Shown here one piece after another: positions 51,713 through 60,687 of a stretch of 64,000 nucleotides of DNA. The notes below the pieces were generated by a model that was not told where the DNA came from, did no database searches, and saw only the letters and a program-made list of their open reading frames with translations. Made by a program: the position numbers and the translations under genes. Origin of the DNA: Tissierella creatinini (GTDB lineage: Bacteria; Bacillota; Clostridia; Tissierellales; Tissierellaceae). How positions within the stretch are numbered: the stretch's first letter is position 1; every line of letters starts with the position of its first letter. Where the stretch lies: positions 105,006 to 169,005 of the forward strand of contig SUSS01000002.1 in assembly GCA_005046945.1 (NCBI GenBank). Reading direction: 5' to 3'.

Positions 51713-53107
51713 ATGGCAGTCATCGAAAGAGTTATCAGTAGTGTCAACTCAATTTTGTGGAGTTCTGTATTAATTATAGGACTTGTGGGTATTGGACTTT
51801 ATTTTTCAATTCGACTTGGTTTTCCACAGCTAACTCGTTTTGGACCGGCAGCGAAGAAGGTATTCGGAGGAATCTTCAAGAAAGAACAGAGTTCAGAAGG
51901 TTCTATGTCATCATTCCAGGCTGTTGCAACAGCAATTGCAGCTCAAATTGGTACAGGAAACGTAGCAGGAGTTGCAACAGCAATTACACTTGGTGGACCT
52001 GGAGCAATATTTTGGATGTGGGTTTCAGCATTTTTAGGTATGTCTACAATATTTGTAGAAGCAACCCTAGCACAAAAGTATCGTGAAAGAGATACTGATG
52101 GTCAGTTAGTCGGAGGGCCAGCTTATTATATTAAAAATGGATTAGGCTCAAAGGGTCTAGCATCAGTATTTGCAATTGCACTTATTATGGCTTTAGGTTT
52201 TATAGGCAATATGGTTCAATCTAACTCAATTGCAGATGCAATTAGTAGAGCGTTTAATATTCCTCAAATAGCAATAGGGGTAGTTCTTGCAATTTTATCT
52301 GGGTTGATATTTATCGGTGGTATAAAGAGAATAGCATCATTTGCAGAGACAGTAGTTCCTGTAATGGCAGCGGTTTATATTCTAGGCTCACTAATTATCT
52401 TAGTTAAGTTTTCAAATCAAATAGGGACAGTATTATATGATATATTCGTAGCTGCATTTAACCCAAACGCAGTTTTGGGTGGAGCAGCAGGGGTTGGAGT
52501 TGCTAAAGCAGTAAGATATGGTATAGCAAGAGGATTATTCTCAAACGAAGCAGGGATGGGTTCAACACCAAACTCACATGCTGTAGCAGACGTAGCTCAT
52601 CCTGCAGAGCAAGGTCTATCTGCTATGATAGCTGTATTTATCGATACAATACTTGTTTGTACAGCAACAGCAGTAGCAATATTGGCAACAGGCGCACATG
52701 AATTAGGGCTTGAAGGAGTGGCGGTGACTCAAAAAGCGTTTACCATTGCATATGGACCTCTTGGAGAGAAATTTTTAGCTGCTTGTTTAACATTCTTTGC
52801 TTTTACAACAGTAGTAGGTTGGTATTATTTCGGTGAAAATAATATAAGATTCTTATTTAAGAATAAGAGTTCAATAAGAGTTTATCAAGCAATAGTACTT
52901 GTATTTATAGTATTAGGTTCATATCAAAAGGTTGCCTTTGTTTGGGAAGTAGCAGATATGTTCAACGGAATCATGGTTATCCCTAACTTGATAGGTATAT
53001 TCTTATTATTTAAACATTCTAAAGGAATCCTTGAGGATTATGATACTCAATTAGGCAAGGGCCAGAAATTATCTTGGAAATATGAGTATGAATCTGCAAA
53101 TAAGTAA
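51713..53107 (+). CDS. Sodium:alanine symporter (AGCS family)
   Basis: 464 residues, about eleven membrane segments. AGCS signatures: IGLYFSIRLGFPQLTRFG near the start, FQAVATAIAAQIGTGNVAGVATAI (the conserved GTGNIAGVATAI block), GGPAYYIKNGLG and RGLFSNEAGMGSTPNSHAVA. Imports alanine or glycine with Na+ across the cytoplasmic membrane. Start ATG 51713 follows AAAGGGGGAATATG. It is flanked by its own terminator and forms a single-gene unit; no leader element is recognised in the 140 nt upstream. Confidence 0.92.
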   Translation: MAVIERVISSVNSILWSSVLIIGLVGIGLYFSIRLGFPQLTRFGPAAKKVFGGIFKKEQSSEGSMSSFQAVATAIAAQIGTGNVAGVATAITLGGPGAIFWMWVSAFLGMSTIFVEATLAQKYRERDTDGQLVGGPAYYIKNGLGSKGLASVFAIALIMALGFIGNMVQSNSIADAISRAFNIPQIAIGVVLAILSGLIFIGGIKRIASFAETVVPVMAAVYILGSLIILVKFSNQIGTVLYDIFVAAFNPNAVLGGAAGVGVAKAVRYGIARGLFSNEAGMGSTPNSHAVADVAHPAEQGLSAMIAVFIDTILVCTATAVAILATGAHELGLEGVAVTQKAFTIAYGPLGEKFLAACLTFFAFTTVVGWYYFGENNIRFLFKNKSSIRVYQAIVLVFIVLGSYQKVAFVWEVADMFNGIMVIPNLIGIFLLFKHSKGILEDYDTQLGKGQKLSWKYEYESANK

Positions 53108-53109
53108 TT

Positions 53110-53146
53110 AAAAATAGAAGAATCAAATTTGATTCTTCTATTTTTT
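53110..53146 (+). terminator. Terminator after the alanine symporter
   Basis: AAAATAGAAGAATCAAA pairs with TTTGATTCTTCTATTTT around 53126/53127, ending in a T tract. Confidence 0.9.
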
Positions 53147-53200
53147 TGTGGACAAAAAGGCATTCGGCTGCTTCAAAGCAGAAAAATGCTTTGAAATCTA

Positions 53201-53229
53201 TTGACAATACTCTATCTAAATGATAAATT
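53201..53229 (+). promoter_or_regulatory. Probable metA promoter
   Basis: TTGACA (53201-53206), 17-nt spacer, TAAATT (53224-53229). An 80-nt leader precedes metA; I see no SAM riboswitch or T-box in it. Confidence 0.6.
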
Positions 53230-53309
53230 AAACTACAATATTAAAAAATAAGTGAACTAATATTAGACCTGATAATGCCCAAATAAGACACTAGAATAGG
53301 AGTAAGATT

Positions 53310-54215
53310 GTGCCGCTAAATATACCAGATAACCTTCCGGCTGCGGAAGTATTAATAAAAGAAAACATATTTATAATGAATGAGAGCAGGGCTATATCTC
53401 AAGATATAAGACCATTAAAAATTGGGATATTAAATCTGATGCCAACTAAGATGACAACGGAAGTTCAACTTCTTAGGCTCTTGGGAAATACACCGCTGCA
53501 AATAGACATTACGCTTTTACATTCTAAAACCTATCATTCTAAGAACGTGTCCAGCGAATATCTTAGAACTTTCTACAAGACATTTGATGATATTAAGAAT
53601 CAAAGATTTGATGGGTTTATCATCACAGGAGCTCCTGTCGAGCTTATGGAATTTGAAGAGGTAGCTTATTGGAATGAGCTTAAGGAAATAATGGATTGGA
53701 CAAAGGATAATGTCACATCTACTCTTCATATATGCTGGGGAGCACAGGCAGCACTATACCATCATTATGGCATTCCAAAATATAGATTAGATAAGAAGAT
53801 GTTTGGAGTATTTAAACATACTGTAAATAATAGAGATTTACAACTTATTAGAGGTTTTGATGATGAATTTTTGATACCACATTCTAGGCATACTGAGATT
53901 TTGAGGAAGGATATAGAAAAGGTAAAAAGCCTTGAAATCATATCTGAATCAAAGGAAAGTGGAGTCTATATGGTTATATCCAAGGATGGAAAAGAAATTT
54001 ATTTAACGGGTCATGCTGAATATGATGCAGAGACCTTAAAGTCAGAGTATGATAGGGATGTTAGGGAAGGCAAACCTATAGAGATTCCGGTAAATTACTA
54101 TCCTGAAAATGATCCTTCTAAAGAGCCATTGTTAACATGGAGATGTCATGCAAGCTTGTTATTCTCTAATTGGCTAAACTATTATGTGTATCAAGAAACA
54201 CCCTATGAACTATAA
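53310..54215 (+). CDS. metA: Homoserine O-acetyltransferase, MetA type
   Basis: 301 residues. MetA-family glutamine amidotransferase-like fold: N-terminus [19 protein letters not shown], nucleophile Cys142 in [16 protein letters not shown], His and Glu in [13 protein letters not shown]. Residue 111 is Glu ([15 protein letters not shown]), the residue reported to select acetyl-CoA; succinyl-specific enzymes have Gly there. It activates homoserine for methionine synthesis. Starts with GTG 53310 behind ATAGGAGTAAG. It ends at a terminator facing the ABC transporter genes on the other strand, whose T-box may sense a sulfur amino acid. Confidence 0.92.
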   Translation: MPLNIPDNLPAAEVLIKENIFIMNESRAISQDIRPLKIGILNLMPTKMTTEVQLLRLLGNTPLQIDITLLHSKTYHSKNVSSEYLRTFYKTFDDIKNQRFDGFIITGAPVELMEFEEVAYWNELKEIMDWTKDNVTSTLHICWGAQAALYHHYGIPKYRLDKKMFGVFKHTVNNRDLQLIRGFDDEFLIPHSRHTEILRKDIEKVKSLEIISESKESGVYMVISKDGKEIYLTGHAEYDAETLKSEYDRDVREGKPIEIPVNYYPENDPSKEPLLTWRCHASLLFSNWLNYYVYQETPYEL

Positions 54216-54253
54216 AAAATAACCAAAAGGAACCGTCCCTTTTGGTTATTTTT
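54215..54253. terminator. Terminator between metA and the ABC transporter genes
   Basis: AAAAATAACCAAAAGG (54215-54230) pairs with CCTTTTGGTTATTTTT (54238-54253); A and T tracts on both sides make it usable in both directions. Confidence 0.9.
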
Positions 54254-54265
54254 TTCTCCATTGAT

Positions 54266-55030
54266 TCAAGCTATATCTTGAATCAATTTAGCCTTATATA
54301 TTTCAATTAACTCTTCTTCAGAGGTTTCCTTGCTTGGCTTATCAAATACAACTTTTCCCTTATCCAGCATTACTATTCTGTCGGAATATTCTACTGCATC
54401 CCTCATATTGTGGGATATCATTATGGTTGTTATCTGATATTTGTCTATTAGGTCTTTAGTCTTCTTCATGATTACATGCGATGTCTTTGGATCCAAGGCT
54501 GCTGTATGCTCATCTAGAAGTAAGAGATCAGGAAGCTTCATAGCCGCCATTATTAGTGATAGGGACTGTCTTTGTCCACCTGATAGAAATCTTACCTTGG
54601 TATTTAACTTGTATTCCAACCCCAAATCCAAGGATTTTAGAAGTTGGACATATCGGTCGATATTATTCTTCTTTATTAGCTTTCTTAGTCTAAACTTTTC
54701 TCCCTTTTTATCGGCAAGTGACATATTTTCTAAGATGGTTAAAGCAGGGGACACCCCCATGGAAGGGTCCTGATATACTCTACCTATATGAATAGCTCTC
54801 TTATCTTCCTTAAGCTTTGATATATCTTCACCATTTAGTAGAATCTCACCGCCATCGTTTAGAATACTACCACCTATCATATTTAAAAGGGTGGACTTTC
54901 CGCATCCATTTGGTCCCAATATGGCTGTACATTTATGCTCTTCAATATCCAAGTTAAACCCATTGAAGATACTTACTTCGTTTTCCGTTCCTATGTTAAA
55001 ACTCTTTGAGAGGTTCTTTATTCTTAACAA
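54266..55030 (-). CDS. ABC transporter ATP-binding protein
   Basis: 254 residues. Walker A ILGPNGCGKSTLLNMIG, signature RFLSGGQRQSLSLIMAAM, Walker B DLLLLDEHTAALDPKT and the switch His in MISHNMRDAVEYS. Start TTG 55030 is preferred: AAGGAGG stands 8 nt upstream, while GTG 55039 lies within that site. The gene overlaps the end of the permease gene by 35 nt. It powers import of the substrate bound by the lipoprotein encoded at 55927-56934. In this family (PF04392-type systems, some named TrpXYZ) the ligand is an amino acid or related small molecule. Confidence 0.88.
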   Translation of the reverse strand: MLRIKNLSKSFNIGTENEVSIFNGFNLDIEEHKCTAILGPNGCGKSTLLNMIGGSILNDGGEILLNGEDISKLKEDKRAIHIGRVYQDPSMGVSPALTILENMSLADKKGEKFRLRKLIKKNNIDRYVQLLKSLDLGLEYKLNTKVRFLSGGQRQSLSLIMAAMKLPDLLLLDEHTAALDPKTSHVIMKKTKDLIDKYQITTIMISHNMRDAVEYSDRIVMLDKGKVVFDKPSKETSEEELIEIYKAKLIQDIA

Positions 55031-55895
55031 GAGTATCACCTCCTTCCTTTCTCTTTTTGAAACCCAAGAAACCTGCCGCTAAGTTATTATAGGCTATAAA
55101 TACTATTACTATTATTGCACTGATTGCCTTTAAATCCGATGGTGCAAGACCTAAGTCTATGGCGATTCCTCCCATTATCTTATATACTACTGCACCAAAT
55201 ATGGCTCTTGAAGTATTCTTTATAAAGCTGGAATTCTTTTTAAAAGTATCACCAATAATTATAGAAGCTAAGGCTATAACGCTTATACCGGACCCCATAG
55301 TGATTTCAGCAAAGCCTTGATATTGTGCCATTAAAGCACCACTTAATGCAACTAGGCCATTAGCTAACATAAAGCCCATAACCTTAAGCTTGTTGGAGCT
55401 TGCTCCCAAGGATTTTACCAAGGTTTCGTTATCTCCCGTAGCTATCAAAAGATAACCCTTTTCGGTATTTAAGAAGTAATCCATTAAAAGTTTTATAGCA
55501 ATTACTGCTAGAATGAGGATTACTAAGGTTTGGCCTAGGTTAAAAATTGAATCAAAGCTAAATAGCGGGACATTTGACTTTCCGTTTATTCTAAGATTGA
55601 CTGAGTAAAGAGTGGTCATGGTAAGAATTCCCGCCAAAATAGGCTGAATCTTAAGTTTAATGAATAGGGTAGAAGTCATAAGCCCGGCTAGAGTACCGAA
55701 GAGAAAAGCCAGGATGGTGCTAAGAATAGGATCAAGTCCCATGGTGATAAACTTTGCAAAGATAAATGCGCCGAAGGGGAAGGTCCCCTCAGCGGAAAGA
55801 TCTGCCACGTTTAAAATCCTGAAAGTTATGAAAACACCCATTGCCAATATTGCAAATATTAAACCCTGTTCCAGGGATGTTACAAATAAATTCAT
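54996..55895 (-). CDS. ABC transporter permease (BPD_transp_2 / LIV-type)
   Basis: 299 residues, eight to nine hydrophobic segments, branched-chain amino-acid type permease. N-terminus SLEQGLIFAILAMGVFITFRILNVADLSAEGTF and the LMAQYQGFAEITMGSG region match the permeases that pair with PF04392 binding proteins. It forms the membrane channel with the ATPase whose gene overlaps its end. Start ATG with TATGGAGGTAAAG. Located 31 nt after the binding-protein gene, so the three genes form one operon behind the T-box. Confidence 0.88.
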   Translation of the reverse strand: MNLFVTSLEQGLIFAILAMGVFITFRILNVADLSAEGTFPFGAFIFAKFITMGLDPILSTILAFLFGTLAGLMTSTLFIKLKIQPILAGILTMTTLYSVNLRINGKSNVPLFSFDSIFNLGQTLVILILAVIAIKLLMDYFLNTEKGYLLIATGDNETLVKSLGASSNKLKVMGFMLANGLVALSGALMAQYQGFAEITMGSGISVIALASIIIGDTFKKNSSFIKNTSRAIFGAVVYKIMGGIAIDLGLAPSDLKAISAIIVIVFIAYNNLAAGFLGFKKRKEGGDTLVKNKEPLKEF

Positions 55896-55926
55896 ATCTT
55901 TACCTCCATATATTAGCTCAAACTCT

Positions 55927-56934
55927 TTATTTTCCTACCATAGTTGCATCTTTGAATATTGGAAGATTCTTATCAAGTCCTAAAGCTTCAAGGGACTTTT
56001 CATTTACAACTGTAGTGGTTTTTTCTGCCTTTCCAACAGGTATAGATGAAACATCTTTGCCATCTACTAAAATTTCCTTTGCCATTCTAGCTGTTTGCTT
56101 TCCTAATTCATAGTAGGACAATCCATTAGTAATAAGGATACCGCCGCCAACTTGCGATTCCTCGGCTCCAACTGAAATCATATTGTTTTCTAGAAGTTTC
56201 TTGTTAACCAACTCTATTGAAGATGCAATCATATTATCGCTTATTGCATAAAGGGCATCTACATTTCCAAGAAGTGAGTCAAGCGCTTGTGGAATTTCAT
56301 TAATATTGCTTACTCCTATAGTTTCTACTGTAAGTCCTTCTTCAGGAGCGTATTTTTTTACATCTGCAATTTGAATCTCTGAATTTGCTTCACTTGTATT
56401 ATAAATGATTCCTATAGTTTTAACACTTGGGTCTATTTCTTTGAACATCTTAAGCTGTCCTTGAACATCAGCCATATCAGAAGTTCCTGTAACATTACCC
56501 CCAACATTTTCCCAATCTGCTACTATTTCTGATTTAACAGGATCGGTAACAGCACTGAATAGTACTGGAATTTCTGTTGTAGTTTGCTTAGCACTTTGTG
56601 CAGCAGGAGTTGCTATTGCATATATTAAATCAACTTCATCTTTAACGAATTTTTGGGAAATTGCTATGGTGTTTGGAATATCTCCTTGTGCATTTTGATA
56701 TAGAATTTCAGCTTCTACACCTAATTCCTTTAAACCATCTTCAAATCCTCTTCTTGCATCATCAAGAGCAGGGTGTTCTGCCAGTTGGCTAATTCCTATT
56801 GTATATTTTGTTTCACCATTTTTTGCACTTGTATCTGTATTAGTATTTGTATTACCTCCAGTACTACATCCTGTAAGTGTTAACAAACCTGCTAATCCTA
56901 ATGCCATTATTTTACTAATTTTTATTTTTTTCAT
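55927..56934 (-). CDS. ABC transporter substrate-binding lipoprotein (PF04392 family)
   Basis: 335 residues. Lipoprotein signal peptide with lipobox LTLTGCSTG (Cys at about 23), an Asn/Thr-rich linker, then a two-lobed binding domain: YTIGISQLAEHPALDDARRGF, IAIATPAAQSAKQTT-type strand-helix pieces, IPVLFSAVTDPV, TIGIIYNTSEANSEIQI and GAEESQVGGGILITNGLSYYELGKQTA. PF04392 proteins include TrpX (tryptophan). Expression is probably set by the T-box at 56986-57256. That leader shows no UGG specifier, so a substrate other than tryptophan is likely. Start ATG with AAAGGAGGAATTAAA. Confidence 0.9.
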   Translation of the reverse strand: MKKIKISKIMALGLAGLLTLTGCSTGGNTNTNTDTSAKNGETKYTIGISQLAEHPALDDARRGFEDGLKELGVEAEILYQNAQGDIPNTIAISQKFVKDEVDLIYAIATPAAQSAKQTTTEIPVLFSAVTDPVKSEIVADWENVGGNVTGTSDMADVQGQLKMFKEIDPSVKTIGIIYNTSEANSEIQIADVKKYAPEEGLTVETIGVSNINEIPQALDSLLGNVDALYAISDNMIASSIELVNKKLLENNMISVGAEESQVGGGILITNGLSYYELGKQTARMAKEILVDGKDVSSIPVGKAEKTTTVVNEKSLEALGLDKNLPIFKDATMVGK

Positions 56935-56985
56935 TTTAATTCCTCCTTTAAATTTGCAAAAAATATGATTTTAGCCTTGCGTAAA

Positions 56986-57256
56986 TAAAAAAATCTTCCG
57001 ATCCTATAAATACAGCTTAAACTATATTCATAGGGACGAAAGATTATTAATCCGCGTTACCACCCTAATTATGACAATGTCATCACTCAATCAGACCTAA
57101 CAGTCTTATCCCCTGTAACGATGGGCTTTCGGATTCGTCTACTTGAATTACCTTTTAACGAATCAGCTATAGAGTGAATATTACATATCTTCTTTATGCT
57201 GGCTTTCACCTTTCCAGCTCGCTGTAATTAAGATGGGATATCTTTCTCTCCGTCAA
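56986..57256 (-). promoter_or_regulatory. T-box leader of the ABC transporter operon
   Basis: On the minus strand: the k-turn-like GGAGAGAAAGATAT, the distal stem I AGCGAGCTGG..GGTGAAAGCCAGC, the antiterminator motif AGGGTGGTAACGCGG (57066-57052) and a terminator in which AATCTTTCG...CCTAT (from 57045) pairs with ATAGG..CGGAAGATT before seven T residues (ending near 56987). The specifier loop reads GATATGTAATATT; by spacing from the lower stem the triplet is UGU (Cys), with AUG (Met) overlapping it. Placement of the specifier is uncertain. Confidence 0.85.
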
Positions 57257-57309
57257 AGCATTTAATTTATTATTAGATTATATCTTAATACCATATTAAA
57301 AAAAAGTCA

Positions 57310-57334
57310 ATAGTTTTTTAGTAATTACAATATA
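57310..57334. repeat. 25-nt direct repeat, copy 1
   Basis: ATAGTTTTTTAGTAATTACA plus ATATA; an identical 25-nt copy is at 58605-58629. Both copies are intergenic and AT-rich. Confidence 0.6.
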
Positions 57335-57348
57335 CAATGGTTTCAATG

Positions 57349-57762
57349 TTATTTTACAATAAATACAGACACATTGGAATGGTGTAATACCTTATTGGAT
57401 ACACTCCCAAGTAATGTTCTTGCGAATGTTCCTTGCCCTCTGGAGCCCATTATTATTGCATCGTATCCTCCCTCTTCTGCTTCAAGTATTATCTCATCTG
57501 CTGGATTCCCAATTCTAGTCTTAGTATCTACTTTACCGGTAAAATCATCTAAAGCATTTTTAAATAATTCGGTGCTGTTAATTTTACCAAGGCTCTGGAC
57601 TTCTTCCATAAATTGCACACGAGCATTTCCAAAGGTTGGAATAGGAGTGATTACATTTAGAATCATAATTTCGCTATTCATACACTGTGCGATTTTCTTA
57701 GCTTCATCTAGTGCTCTCTTTGCACTATCGGATCCATCAATTGGTACAAGAATTTTTTTCAT
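57349..57762 (-). CDS. Universal stress protein (UspA family)
   Basis: 137 residues, one Usp domain: N-terminal KKILVPIDGSDSAKRALDEA and C-terminal ATP-binding motif IIMGSRGQGTFARTLLGSVSNKVLHHSNVSVFIVK (GxxGxxxx...GSVS pattern). ATP-binding Usp proteins act in stress, energy or redox adaptation in the cytosol. Start ATG with TGTGGAGGGTTAAAG. It stands alone between the T-box transcript and a lipoprotein gene, with no obvious partner. The length is typical for single-domain members. Confidence 0.92.
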   Translation of the reverse strand: MKKILVPIDGSDSAKRALDEAKKIAQCMNSEIMILNVITPIPTFGNARVQFMEEVQSLGKINSTELFKNALDDFTGKVDTKTRIGNPADEIILEAEEGGYDAIIMGSRGQGTFARTLLGSVSNKVLHHSNVSVFIVK

Positions 57763-58072
57763 CTTTAACCCTCCACATATAATTTTTTACTATTTGTGTT
57801 ATATATAACTATTTATACCCACTAAATTGAAACATTCATATTTATAATATAAATTTATTTTTCGCCATTTCAACAAGCGCTCCTCAACTGCAACACTCAG
57901 CACCAATGTCCACCCCAACATATAAGTGCCCCAGGTGAAGGTATAAGGGGATATTAAAAATACGATTAAGTCTTGTTTTTTTAAAAAAAATCTGCAATAA
58001 TTAAGAAGGATTTTAAGAAAGTAAGTCGAACTATTATAGTGTAGTATAATAAAATTTTATGAGGAGGTTATT
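57763..58072. other. 310-nt gap with no gene recognised
   Basis: Mostly AT-rich. A short GC-richer island (about 57865-57945) has no start codon with a ribosome binding site on either strand. A TATAAT-like -10 (near 58043) probably belongs to the lipoprotein gene at 58073. Confidence 0.5.
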
Positions 58073-58543
58073 ATGAAAAAAATATTAACTATAATATTAA
58101 CTATATTGTTATTAAATATTTTATTAGTAGGTTGTAGTGGTGAAGAAACGACTAATAATGAAGTAGGTTTAAATGAAGTAGTAACGCTTGGAGATTATGA
58201 AGTTACTGTAACTAAATTTGAACTTGTAAAAGATTCTGAGGGAAGATCTGTTATTAAACTATATTATGATTGGACTAATAATAGTAAAAAAACTCAAGCA
58301 CCTTATATAACTGTAAATTTTAAAGCTTTTCAAAATGACGTCAAAATAGCAGAATCCCTTTTTTCTGAAGATATTGATTTAGGTCTAGGACAAAAGGAAG
58401 CAAGCCCGGGAACAACTTTAACAGGCTTAGAAGATGGATTTTTATTAAATGATACTCAAAATATTGTAGAAATTGAAATTAAAGAATTAATGTCATTTAA
58501 TAGTGAACCATATATATTAAAAGTAAATCCTAGCGAATTATAA
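58073..58543 (+). CDS. Lipoprotein with DUF5067 domain
   Basis: 156 residues. Signal peptide and lipobox NILLVGCSGEE (Cys near 21), then an immunoglobulin-like DUF5067 domain: VTVTKFELVKDSEGRSVIKLYYDWTNNSKKT and ITVNFKAFQNDVKIAESL, with LGLGQKEASPGTTLTG and IEIEIKELMSF. DUF5067 lipoproteins are common in Firmicutes; function unknown, sited on the outer face of the membrane. Start ATG with GAGGAGGTTATT. The gene is clearly more AT-rich than its neighbours. A long-stem terminator follows. Confidence 0.8.
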   Translation: MKKILTIILTILLLNILLVGCSGEETTNNEVGLNEVVTLGDYEVTVTKFELVKDSEGRSVIKLYYDWTNNSKKTQAPYITVNFKAFQNDVKIAESLFSEDIDLGLGQKEASPGTTLTGLEDGFLLNDTQNIVEIEIKELMSFNSEPYILKVNPSEL

Positions 58544-58550
58544 CGATTTG

Positions 58551-58592
58551 AAAATATCCCTTGATTTATTAGTAAATCAAGGGATATTTTCA
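58551..58592 (+). terminator. Terminator after the DUF5067 lipoprotein
   Basis: A 17-bp stem (58551-58567 with 58574-58590), loop ATTAGT, T-rich right arm. Confidence 0.85.
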
Positions 58593-58604
58593 AAAGTGCT
58601 TGAT

Positions 58605-58629
58605 ATAGTTTTTTAGTAATTACAATATA
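58605..58629. repeat. 25-nt direct repeat, copy 2
   Basis: Identical to 57310-57334. The two copies flank the Usp and DUF5067 genes. Confidence 0.6.
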
Positions 58630-58775
58630 TAATAGATATTGAGAACTATCGTAATCAGTGATATCATTAGTAAATCAATTCTTTTAGGAGTATTAATATA
58701 TTAATTGGGTACAATTCAAGAATATGGTAATTGTAATTATACAAAAGAATATTTAAAAGATGTAGGAGTGATTAA

Positions 58776-60197
58776 ATGTTAGAGGAATTAAAGGGAAAAG
58801 AACTACAAAAAAAGTTAACTAAGAAATTTAATAATGCCTGGGAACAGCTTAAAGATGGAGACCTGAATAAGGTAATGGATTTTGCAGAAGGCTATAAAGA
58901 ATTTCTAGATAAGGGAAAAACTGAAAGGGAATCCACAGATGAAATAGTAAAACAGGCATTAGCTAATGGATATATATCCTTTGAAGAGATTATGGCTAGG
59001 GGCCAGATTAAGTCTGGAGATAAAATATATGCTGTTAATAGGGGAAAAGGAGTGGTTCTATTTTCCATAGGTACTAAGAGCCTTGATAAGGGCATGAGAA
59101 TTGTAGGAAGCCATTTAGATGCTCCAAGATTGGACCTTAAGGCCAATCCCTTATATGAAGACGGCGGAATTGGAATGTTAAAGACTCATTATTACGGTGG
59201 AGTAAAGAAATATCAATGGGTTGCTATACCACTAGCTCTTCATGGAGTCTTATTTAAGAAAAATGGTGAAAAGGTGAATCTTGTAATCGGAGAGGACGAG
59301 AAGGACCCTGTACTATATATTACAGACCTTTTACCACATCTTGCCAAGGACCAGATGGAGAAGAAAATGGGAGAAGGAATAACCGGTGAAGGTCTAAATG
59401 TAATAATTGGAAGTATTCCGTATAAAGATGATGAGATAGAAGAAAAGGTAAAGCTTAATATCCTTAGTATTTTTAATGAAAGATATGGAATTGAGGAAGA
59501 AGATTTTACTATAGCTGAAATAGAAATTGTTCCTGCGGGAAAGGCAAGGGATGTGGGTATAGATAGAAGTTTAATATCAGCTCATGGTCATGACGATAGG
59601 GTTTGCTCATATTCAGCCCTTAAGGCTGTATTCGATGCTAAGAATAGTGAGGAAACTATTGTAGGCTTGTTCGTGGATAAGGAAGAAGTTGGATCTATGG
59701 GTAATACCGGTATGGAATCTACTTTTTTTGAAAATGTGGTAGCAGAGCTACTTAATCTACAGGGCAAAACAAGTTATTTAGATTTAAAAAGAGCATTTAG
59801 TAATTCTAAGGTTTTGTCTGGAGATGTAACTGCAGGCTTTGACCCAAATTTCCCGGATGTTCACGATAAAAGAAATGGCGCTTTCATAGGTAAGGGAGTT
59901 ACAATTAGCAAATATACCGGGTCTAGGGGGAAATCTGGTTCAAACGATGCAAATGCGGAATTTTTAGTTCACGTTAGGGAAGTATTCAATAAACATGATG
60001 TAACCTGGCAAGTAGGGGAGCTTGGCAAGGTAGATCAAGGTGGTGGAGGTACTATAGCCTATATTCTGGCTAACAAGGGGGCAGAGGTTGTAGACTGTGG
60101 CACTCCGATGTTAAGCATGCATGCCCCAGTTGAGCTTGTAAGCAAGATAGACCTTTATGAAACCTATAGGGCATATAAGGCCTTTTATCAAGGTTAA
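58776..60197 (+). CDS. M18 family aminopeptidase
   Basis: 473 residues, typical M18 length. Metal and catalytic motifs: GSHLDAPRLDLK (His and Asp), ISAHGHDDRVCSYSALKA (Asp), LFVDKEEVGSMGNTGMES (catalytic Glu pair) and a final ligand His in LSMHAPVELVS. M18 enzymes are large cytosolic dodecamers that remove N-terminal acidic (or other) residues from peptides. In a peptide-using anaerobe this completes uptake-driven peptide breakdown. Start ATG with TAGGAGTGATT. The YbaK gene follows 15 nt later, so the two are probably co-transcribed. Confidence 0.92.
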   Translation: MLEELKGKELQKKLTKKFNNAWEQLKDGDLNKVMDFAEGYKEFLDKGKTERESTDEIVKQALANGYISFEEIMARGQIKSGDKIYAVNRGKGVVLFSIGTKSLDKGMRIVGSHLDAPRLDLKANPLYEDGGIGMLKTHYYGGVKKYQWVAIPLALHGVLFKKNGEKVNLVIGEDEKDPVLYITDLLPHLAKDQMEKKMGEGITGEGLNVIIGSIPYKDDEIEEKVKLNILSIFNERYGIEEEDFTIAEIEIVPAGKARDVGIDRSLISAHGHDDRVCSYSALKAVFDAKNSEETIVGLFVDKEEVGSMGNTGMESTFFENVVAELLNLQGKTSYLDLKRAFSNSKVLSGDVTAGFDPNFPDVHDKRNGAFIGKGVTISKYTGSRGKSGSNDANAEFLVHVREVFNKHDVTWQVGELGKVDQGGGGTIAYILANKGAEVVDCGTPMLSMHAPVELVSKIDLYETYRAYKAFYQG

Positions 60198-60212
60198 TAA
60201 GGAGTTGAAGAT

Positions 60213-60674
60213 ATGACAGTAGAAAGTGTTAAGAAACAAATAGAGAGAGATAAATTAGATTTAAAGGTTCTAGAAATGGAAGAGAGTACTGCAACGGTAG
60301 AACTAGCAGCAAATGCCCTAGGTGTTGAACCGGCGAGAATTGCCAAGACCATGGCAATAAGGCTTAAAGAAAGGGATGTACTGATAGTAGCTAAAGGTGA
60401 TGTGAAAATAGACAATAGAAAATTTAAGGACCAATTCCACGAGAAGCCAAAGTTCATTGGAGCAGAGGATCTTATGGAAGCTACTGGCCATCCTGTAGGA
60501 GGGGTATGTCCCTTTGGGCTAAAGAAGGATTTAGATATCTATTTAGATGAGTCCATAAAGATATTTGACCATGTATATCCTGCAGCCGGAGAACCAAATA
60601 CATGCTTAAAAATCGATGTTGATTATTTACAGGATGTAACTAAGGGTGAGTGGATAGACGTTTGTAAGGAATAA
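60213..60674 (+). CDS. YbaK/EbsC-type aminoacyl-tRNA deacylase
   Basis: 153 residues, one YbaK/ProX-like domain: ALGVEPARIAKTMAIRLKERDVLIVAKGDVKID and ATGHPVGGVCPFGLKKDLDIYLDES, with the conserved GHPVGGVxPFG loop. The family hydrolyses mischarged tRNAs, e.g. Cys-tRNA-Pro or Ala-tRNA-Pro, in the cytosol. The N-terminal VESVKKQIERDKLDLKVLEM helix is normal for the group. The gene follows the aminopeptidase by 15 nt with AAGGAGTTGAAG and precedes a shared terminator with convergent lysA. Confidence 0.88.
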   Translation: MTVESVKKQIERDKLDLKVLEMEESTATVELAANALGVEPARIAKTMAIRLKERDVLIVAKGDVKIDNRKFKDQFHEKPKFIGAEDLMEATGHPVGGVCPFGLKKDLDIYLDESIKIFDHVYPAAGEPNTCLKIDVDYLQDVTKGEWIDVCKE

Positions 60675-60687
60675 GGATATTAAATAA

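Noticed and set aside
53172-53196. TTCAAAGCA..TGCTTTGAA hairpin before metA as a riboswitch
   Set aside because: It lies upstream of the likely promoter and does not fit SAM or T-box motifs.
57846-57955. Minus-strand reading giving YVGVDIGAECCS then TGA then GALVEMAKNKFIL, a possible second Sec codon
   Set aside because: No ATG/GTG with ribosome binding site upstream, no domain recognised, and the reading frame is under 40 codons; more likely a decayed fragment.
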